DNA of 25,260 nucleotides. It comes from a virus. The stretch's first letter is position 1; each line of letters begins with the position of its first letter. The notes below the pieces were generated by a model, which saw nothing but the letters and a program-made list of their open reading frames with translations, did not search any database and was not told the DNA's origin. Shown in pieces: positions 20,704 through 25,260 of this stretch. Where the stretch lies: positions 1-25,260 of IMG/VR virus record IMGVR_UViG_3300048592_000256; one strand, 5' to 3'. The translations under genes were made by a program, and so were the position numbers.

Positions 20704-23700
20704 ATGAATCATTGCAAAGCCGCTCTGGCTCTGCTGCTACTCTTGCCGACGATGTTGTTCGCGCAAGACGACATCGAGACCAAGAAAATCTCAGAACTGG
20801 ACCCGATCAATTCGGCGCAGCTTCTGAGCCACGACGACATCCTGTTTGGCGTGACCGTCTTGGGCTCGCCGAACGTGTCGCGCCGCGTGACGCTGGAAGA
20901 ACTGCGTTCGCAGGCCCACGCCATCGCAGTTGACAACGTGGCAGCGCTGAACAACGCCTCGCCGATCGAAGGTCAGATTTTCTTGACCCGAGGTCGCATG
21001 ACGGTTGGCGACGGTGGCGGCAGGATCTACCGCTACGAGATCGGATCGAGCGCATCGCCCAACGAGCCGTACGTGGTCAACGGTCCTGGCGGGATCGGGC
21101 GCTACATCGATCTGGTATCCGAGTCCCCGGAAATCACCGCCGCGGGCATCTCGAACGACGGGCAGGTGCAATTCACCGTCGAGGACATCGGGACCGGGAC
21201 GCGTTCCAAGCTGTCGCTGGCGGAACTGCTGATTAAAACCGGCGTCGGTGGCGTCTCGGATCACGGCGGGCTCGCAGGCCTCGCCGACGATGACCATCCG
21301 CACTATCTGAACAACGCCCGAGGCGATGCGCGGTATTACACGCAGTCGCAGCTCGACGTGGCGCTGGCCAACAAGTCAGACGACGGGCACGGCCACGCGA
21401 TTGCCGATACGACAGGCTTGCAAGCGGCACTCGATGCCAAGCTGGCCAAGGCCTCGAATCTGTCCGATCTGGCCAACGTCGCCACGGCACGCACCAACTT
21501 AGGGCTCGTGATTGGCACCGACGTACACGCCCATATGCCAGCCGCCAGCGTCCTGGAAATGCAGACGGGCACGGAGCCAGGCTTGCGCGCCATGTCCCCG
21601 CTACGCGTCGCACAGGCGATTGCCGCACTGGCTGGCGAGAGCGGGACCCCGGACCACGGGATTCTGACCGGGCTCGCTGACGACGATCACCCGCAATACC
21701 ACAACGACGCGCGGGGTGACGCTCGCTACTTCACGCAGGCACAGGTCACGGCGTCGCTCGCTACCAAGAGCAACACGGGCCACGGTCACGTGATCTCGGA
21801 CGTTACCGGGCTGGCCGATCAACTGGCGGCGAAGCTGGCGGCATCGCAGAACCTTGCGGACCTGGCCAACGTCACTACGGCGCGCACTAATTTAGGGCTC
21901 GTGATCGGAACCGACGTGCACGCGTTCATGCCCAGCGCGTCACAAGTCGAAATGGAAGCCGGAACCGAAACGGCTTTACGTGCCATGACCCCGCAGCGTG
22001 TGGCGCAGGCAATTGCGGCACTCGGTGACGTCCAGCAGGCAATCGTGGTCGATAACGTCGCTGGTATGGCCGCACTGACGCCAGCCGATGGCGATATCGT
22101 CATCACGCGCGGACAGACGACCAAAGGCGACGGTGGGGCGAGATTCTACCGCTACGATTCGGCGTCTGCCGTGGCGCTTGCCAGCCCCTACGTCGTGGAC
22201 GGTCCGAGCAGCGTTGGCCGCTATCTGGAGCTGACCAACGAACGCGATCCGCTCGTGTCGACCGACATCGTTGACGATGCCGACATTCGATTCCCTGTTG
22301 AAAACGCCGACGACAATACGCAGCGTACCTTGACGCTTGCCGAGCTGAAGGCCAGCCAGAACATACGCGTCGTGGCCGACGTGGCCGCCATGAAAGCGGT
22401 GACCGACGCCAAGCAAGGTCAGGTTTTTCAGACGCTCGCGTACGATGACGCGAACCCAGGTGTGGGCGCGAATCTGTACCGATACACGACCGGATCGGGC
22501 ACGGACGACGCTGGGTTCTTCCTCACAGCGACCGGCATGGGCGCCGGTGGGTTCGAGGCCGTGGACCAGTCCGTTTACGACATCCGGCAATGGGGTGGAG
22601 TTGAAAACGGCGAGACTGGCACCGCGGACCACACCGCGATCATTCAGGCGATGATCGACCATGCTGGTGCTCAGTACCGACAGAATGCACGCATTTATAT
22701 CCCACGTGGATATTGGCACATTTCAAGCACGTTGAATTTCGGTACGCTCCGCGGATTTACGTTCTATGGTGACGCTTCCGAGACGATCATGTCTGCGACA
22801 GCCACCTATAAGTCAGGCGGGACGCGGTTGATATGGCACGGTGACGATGGCGGAACGATGATTCGCGTCGACGGTGCGTATTTCCTATTCAAAGACCTTG
22901 GCATTTTCGGTTCGGACTTGCCCAATGGAACCTTTGCACCAACGGCTAACCGTGCAGGGATCGGCATTCTGTTAGGGTTCACGTCCGGCATCGGAAGCGG
23001 AAATGCCGTGGTTGATAACGTGCGTATTACCGATTGCGAAATCGGATGGCAAAACGGAGTAAACCTAGCAGACGGAAACTGCGGGGACATGGTATTTCGT
23101 TCGATGCACTTTCGGTTTTGCGGCGTCGGTATGAAGACCGTTAACCTTCAGGGCCTAAATTATCACTTTGACTATTTGCAATCGCAGGTCAACGAAAAAC
23201 TTTTCCAGTTCGATGCGGGAGGCGGGTTGTTTGTTGGTTTTGTGCACACGCTCGAAACGCCGATCATGCTGGAAATTGGCGGAAACGATGCCGGAAGCGA
23301 AGTAGGCACTTTTATTTTTAACTTCGTCAAGCCGGATGCTGACCAGGGAGGCAGCACGCCACGCCTGTTGCATATGCCAGTCAACAACACTGCCGGAGTG
23401 CAGGTGATATTTCGCTCCGTTCGGATGCCAGCGGCGGCGTACTTGGATGGCGGTAGTCCGATCAACGACGGATTGCCAGTGTTCCGCATCACGGGTGGTA
23501 CTCGGCTGTTAGTGCAGGACATGACGTTTTTGGATGATGCTGGCGTGATCGTCGAAATGGAAACAACGACCGCCGCTTTTTATCCACAAGCGGTGTTTGA
23601 GCGGTGCATGATTGACGCTGCGGGCGGCTCGGTTCCTGCAACGTGGACCGACACCCCTGCCTTCGTCAAGGTAATTGATACCGCAAACGCAAAGACGGTA

Positions 23701-24300
23701 ACCGCCGACAATGCGACAGACACGTTTACCAGTACGTCGCATGGGTTTTTTAACGGTGACAGAGTCCGAGTTTCTTCGACTGTCTCACTACCGAGCGGAA
23801 TCAGTGCTGACACGACTTATTTTGTCGTTGCGAAGACCACCAACACGTTTCAGTTATCAGAAACCGAGGCGGGGTCGGCGGCTACATTCACGACAGACGG
23901 TTCAGGCACAATCAAGGTGTTCCATGTCAGTCCTGATTCAAACGTCGCTGACTGGGTGTTCCGCGATTGCCGAACCAACGGGCTGAATTTGCAGATGCCG
24001 ACAATCGGACGGACGAAGCGAACTATTGACCCGACGAATACCGTGGTCAACATGCGGTTCAAGGAACGCTTGATTCTCGATTACGCAAGCAGCGGTCAAG
24101 TCGTATTTGCAACTCAACGATACGACGGCGAGGAGATCGAAATATTTGCCAATGGCAACACGACAATCAGCAACGGGACGGGATCAAATAGGTTTCGTCT
24201 TAATGGCGGGACATCGTGGGCAGGGGACGCAGATGGTGCCACGTTTACATTCCGGCGCAAAGGTGGGGAGTGGTTGGAGAAATCAAGAGCGGTCTACTAA
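20704..24300 (+). CDS. Tail fibre/spike protein with beta-helix and signal-like N-terminus
   Basis: 1198 residues. The first 21 look like a cleavable Sec signal (basic start, a Leu-rich core, LFA then QDD), which is odd for a virion protein. Three related units (about 73-141, 446-514 and 553-620, with R/Y-x-Y and G-x-Y-x-L endings) frame two near-identical 124-residue repeats at 186-309 and 317-440 (DHG-x-L-x-GLADDDHP, ARGDARY, TNLGLVIGTDVHA). From about 625 (YDIRQWGGVENG, TADHTAIIQAMIDHA, IYIPRGYWHIS) a right-handed beta-helix of the pectate-lyase-3 type runs to near 900. A further beta domain sits around 995-1075 (STSHGFFNGDRVRVSS). Expected role: host-surface polysaccharide binding or cleavage. 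Confidence 0.85.
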   Translation: MNHCKAALALLLLLPTMLFAQDDIETKKISELDPINSAQLLSHDDILFGVTVLGSPNVSRRVTLEELRSQAHAIAVDNVAALNNASPIEGQIFLTRGRMTVGDGGGRIYRYEIGSSASPNEPYVVNGPGGIGRYIDLVSESPEITAAGISNDGQVQFTVEDIGTGTRSKLSLAELLIKTGVGGVSDHGGLAGLADDDHPHYLNNARGDARYYTQSQLDVALANKSDDGHGHAIADTTGLQAALDAKLAKASNLSDLANVATARTNLGLVIGTDVHAHMPAASVLEMQTGTEPGLRAMSPLRVAQAIAALAGESGTPDHGILTGLADDDHPQYHNDARGDARYFTQAQVTASLATKSNTGHGHVISDVTGLADQLAAKLAASQNLADLANVTTARTNLGLVIGTDVHAFMPSASQVEMEAGTETALRAMTPQRVAQAIAALGDVQQAIVVDNVAGMAALTPADGDIVITRGQTTKGDGGARFYRYDSASAVALASPYVVDGPSSVGRYLELTNERDPLVSTDIVDDADIRFPVENADDNTQRTLTLAELKASQNIRVVADVAAMKAVTDAKQGQVFQTLAYDDANPGVGANLYRYTTGSGTDDAGFFLTATGMGAGGFEAVDQSVYDIRQWGGVENGETGTADHTAIIQAMIDHAGAQYRQNARIYIPRGYWHISSTLNFGTLRGFTFYGDASETIMSATATYKSGGTRLIWHGDDGGTMIRVDGAYFLFKDLGIFGSDLPNGTFAPTANRAGIGILLGFTSGIGSGNAVVDNVRITDCEIGWQNGVNLADGNCGDMVFRSMHFRFCGVGMKTVNLQGLNYHFDYLQSQVNEKLFQFDAGGGLFVGFVHTLETPIMLEIGGNDAGSEVGTFIFNFVKPDADQGGSTPRLLHMPVNNTAGVQVIFRSVRMPAAAYLDGGSPINDGLPVFRITGGTRLLVQDMTFLDDAGVIVEMETTTAAFYPQAVFERCMIDAAGGSVPATWTDTPAFVKVIDTANAKTVTADNATDTFTSTSHGFFNGDRVRVSSTVSLPSGISADTTYFVVAKTTNTFQLSETEAGSAATFTTDGSGTIKVFHVSPDSNVADWVFRDCRTNGLNLQMPTIGRTKRTIDPTNTVVNMRFKERLILDYASSGQVVFATQRYDGEEIEIFANGNTTISNGTGSNRFRLNGGTSWAGDADGATFTFRRKGGEWLEKSRAVY
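21259..22023 (+). repeat. Tandem duplication of a 124-residue fibre module
   Basis: The stretch 21259-21630 (residues 186-309) is repeated as 21652-22023 (317-440). Shared marks include GLADDDHP, ARGDARY, GHGH, LANV-x-TARTNLGLVIGTDVHA and RVAQAIAAL. The copies differ at many positions, so the duplication is not recent. Confidence 0.85.
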
Positions 24301-24337
24301 CCGTGCGGCGAGCACCGAAGAGACGAGGGCAGATCAA

Positions 24338-24544
24338 GTGGACCTGATCCAAACCGACGTGGTGCACTGTGCACGGTGCGGAGAGACGCACCGCAATTTA
24401 TTTTTCAAACCGTTCGGGCATCGCGCGGCGAAGTACACGCACTTCGCGGCATGTCCTGAGACCGGCGAACCGATCCTCATGCAAGTCGACCGACTGGAGC
24501 AAGATGAAAGACCGAATCAAGGGATTAAAGAGAATCGCGGCTGA
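24338..24544 (+). CDS. Zinc-ribbon-like small phage protein
   Basis: 68 residues from GTG 24338 (GAGGG eight bases upstream). CARCGETHRNLFFKPFG gives a CxxC near residues 11-14, followed by H, then H and C in THFAACPETGEPIL, a zinc-ribbon-like set in small phage proteins that end with CP-x-TGEPI. Probably a DNA- or protein-binding accessory. Overlaps the next gene by 41 bp. Confidence 0.65.
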   Translation: MDLIQTDVVHCARCGETHRNLFFKPFGHRAAKYTHFAACPETGEPILMQVDRLEQDERPNQGIKENRG

Positions 24545-25260
24545 CAAGCTCGTTGCGCATCCTGAGAACTGGCGCAAGCACCCTGACAAGCAGCGCAAGG
24601 CACTGAGCACGATGCTCGATCAAGTCGGCTGGGCCGATGCGATTGTGGCCAGAGAACTCGGCGACGGACGCTACGAGATCATTGACGGGTACCTGCGAGC
24701 CGAGACGGCAGGCAGCGACAAAGTTCCGGTGCTGGTCGTCGACGTGACCGAAGACGAAGCGCGGATGCTCCTGGCGACGCATGACGCAATTGGCGCGATG
24801 GCGGATACCGACGACGATCTGTACCGCGATCTGCTCAAGAGCATTCAGTCGGACGACGCCGGGATTCAATCGATCATCAGCGACGTGGCCAGTCTGTTTG
24901 AAATTGAACTGGATGAGCCGGACGAGCCAGGCGACCCCGAAGACATCGAGCCGAAGATCGACCAAGCGAAAGAGCTGCAGGCGAAGTGGGGAACGGCGCT
25001 CGGTCAGGTTTGGGAGATCCGAGGCCAGCAGGTCCATCGGCTGATGTGTGGGGATTCGACCGATGCGGAATGCGTGGGGCGGTTGATGGGTGGGGAGGTG
25101 GCAGACGCAGCGGTGACAAGTCCACCGTACAACCAGAGAATCGATAAATTCTCGCCGTCTGGAATGCACAAAGAAGGCGGATGGGTTGAGAAGGTCGGTC
25201 GGTTGGCCTATCAGGACTCGCTGCCAGAAGACGAGTACCAATCTGGTCAGTTAGCTTTGC
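24504..25260 (+). CDS. ParB-like domain fused to a DNA methyltransferase (partial)
   Basis: At least 252 residues, running off the window. Residues 10-100 are a ParB/Srx-type domain (LVAHPENWRKHP, EIIDGYLRAETA, VPVLVVDVTEDEARMLLA). After a linker rich in Asp/Glu/Pro, QVHRLMCGDSTDAECVGRL leads to TSPPYN, the S/T-PPY catalytic motif IV of N4-cytosine/N6-adenine amino-methyltransferases. Such fusions are common in phages and can protect DNA from restriction or modify it for packaging. Start: GGAG four bases before the ATG. Missing the C-terminal half with the remaining SAM motif. Confidence 0.85.
   Translation, partial: MKDRIKGLKRIAADKLVAHPENWRKHPDKQRKALSTMLDQVGWADAIVARELGDGRYEIIDGYLRAETAGSDKVPVLVVDVTEDEARMLLATHDAIGAMADTDDDLYRDLLKSIQSDDAGIQSIISDVASLFEIELDEPDEPGDPEDIEPKIDQAKELQAKWGTALGQVWEIRGQQVHRLMCGDSTDAECVGRLMGGEVADAAVTSPPYNQRIDKFSPSGMHKEGGWVEKVGRLAYQDSLPEDEYQSGQLAL

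Noticed and set aside
21976-22719. Minus-strand open frame opposite the fibre gene
   Set aside because: No support beyond length, and it lies within the repeat-rich fibre coding region.
19130-24300. Diversity-generating retroelement target in the LamG or fibre genes
   Set aside because: No reverse transcriptase gene and no template/variable repeat pair with adenine-biased differences was seen in the window.

Overview
The window looks like the early, accessory, lysis and packaging/tail-fibre part of a tailed-phage genome, either free or a prophage. The evidence is a leftward recombination-type operon, a DUF1376 replication protein followed by a DnaB helicase, a long train of tiny overlapping genes, small and large terminase subunits, and a long trimeric-fibre-like protein. 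There is no rRNA, tRNA or chromosomal housekeeping gene. The DNA is moderately GC-rich. An encoded CsrA, a matrixin-type metallopeptidase and two CxxCH haem proteins suggest a Gram-negative environmental host. Planctomycetota is my best guess, but that is inference and was not tested by any search.

Layout. 1-3461 (minus strand): transcribed leftward from a divergent control region at 3462-3615. In transcription order it holds an unknown 173-residue protein, a structured 119-bp gap, an SMC/RecF-like ATPase, a DUF7352 protein, a one-helix membrane peptide, CsrA and a Cas4/AddB-like PD-(D/E)XK nuclease. Most junctions are ATGA or TAATG overlaps. 3616-6554 (plus): DUF1376 replication protein, DnaB, DUF6378 and a membrane protein; the DUF1376 gene carries iteron-like repeats that could be the origin. 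6555-6844: gene-free array of five hairpins, then a good sigma70-type promoter. 6845-11990: seventeen small genes, mostly of unknown function, including DUF3820, a staphylococcal-nuclease-like enzyme, an AT-hook-like protein, a KOW/coiled-coil protein and two neighbours with RpoA-CTD-like helix-hairpin-helix domains. 12055-15716: matrixin, membrane-anchored CxxCH protein, soluble cytochrome c, secreted Gln/Val repeat protein, four-helix membrane (holin-like) protein. 15717-16258: a small gene and strongly structured intergenic RNA regions. 16259-18727: terminase subunits. 18795-24300: structural proteins, ending with a 1198-residue fibre/beta-helix protein. 24338-25260: a zinc-ribbon-like protein and a ParB-methyltransferase fusion cut by the window edge.

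Most interesting candidate system: positions 16051-16242 look like a free-standing noncoding RNA gene. A TTGACA-N16-CAGAAT promoter leads into a run of hairpins with five GGA motifs (four fit ANGGA), most of them in loops, and a strong intrinsic terminator closes the unit. This is the architecture of CsrB/RsmZ-type RNAs that sequester CsrA, and the same genome encodes a CsrA. A phage carrying both protein and decoy RNA would be a self-contained post-transcriptional switch. The alternative is that the region is only a structured leader of the terminase operon.

Other notable points are strong terminator hairpins placed 14-21 nt upstream of three successive start codons, a matrixin with a cysteine-switch-like motif, two haem proteins in a phage, and a Sec-type signal peptide on the fibre protein. 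Portal, capsid, integrase and a classical endolysin are not in this window.
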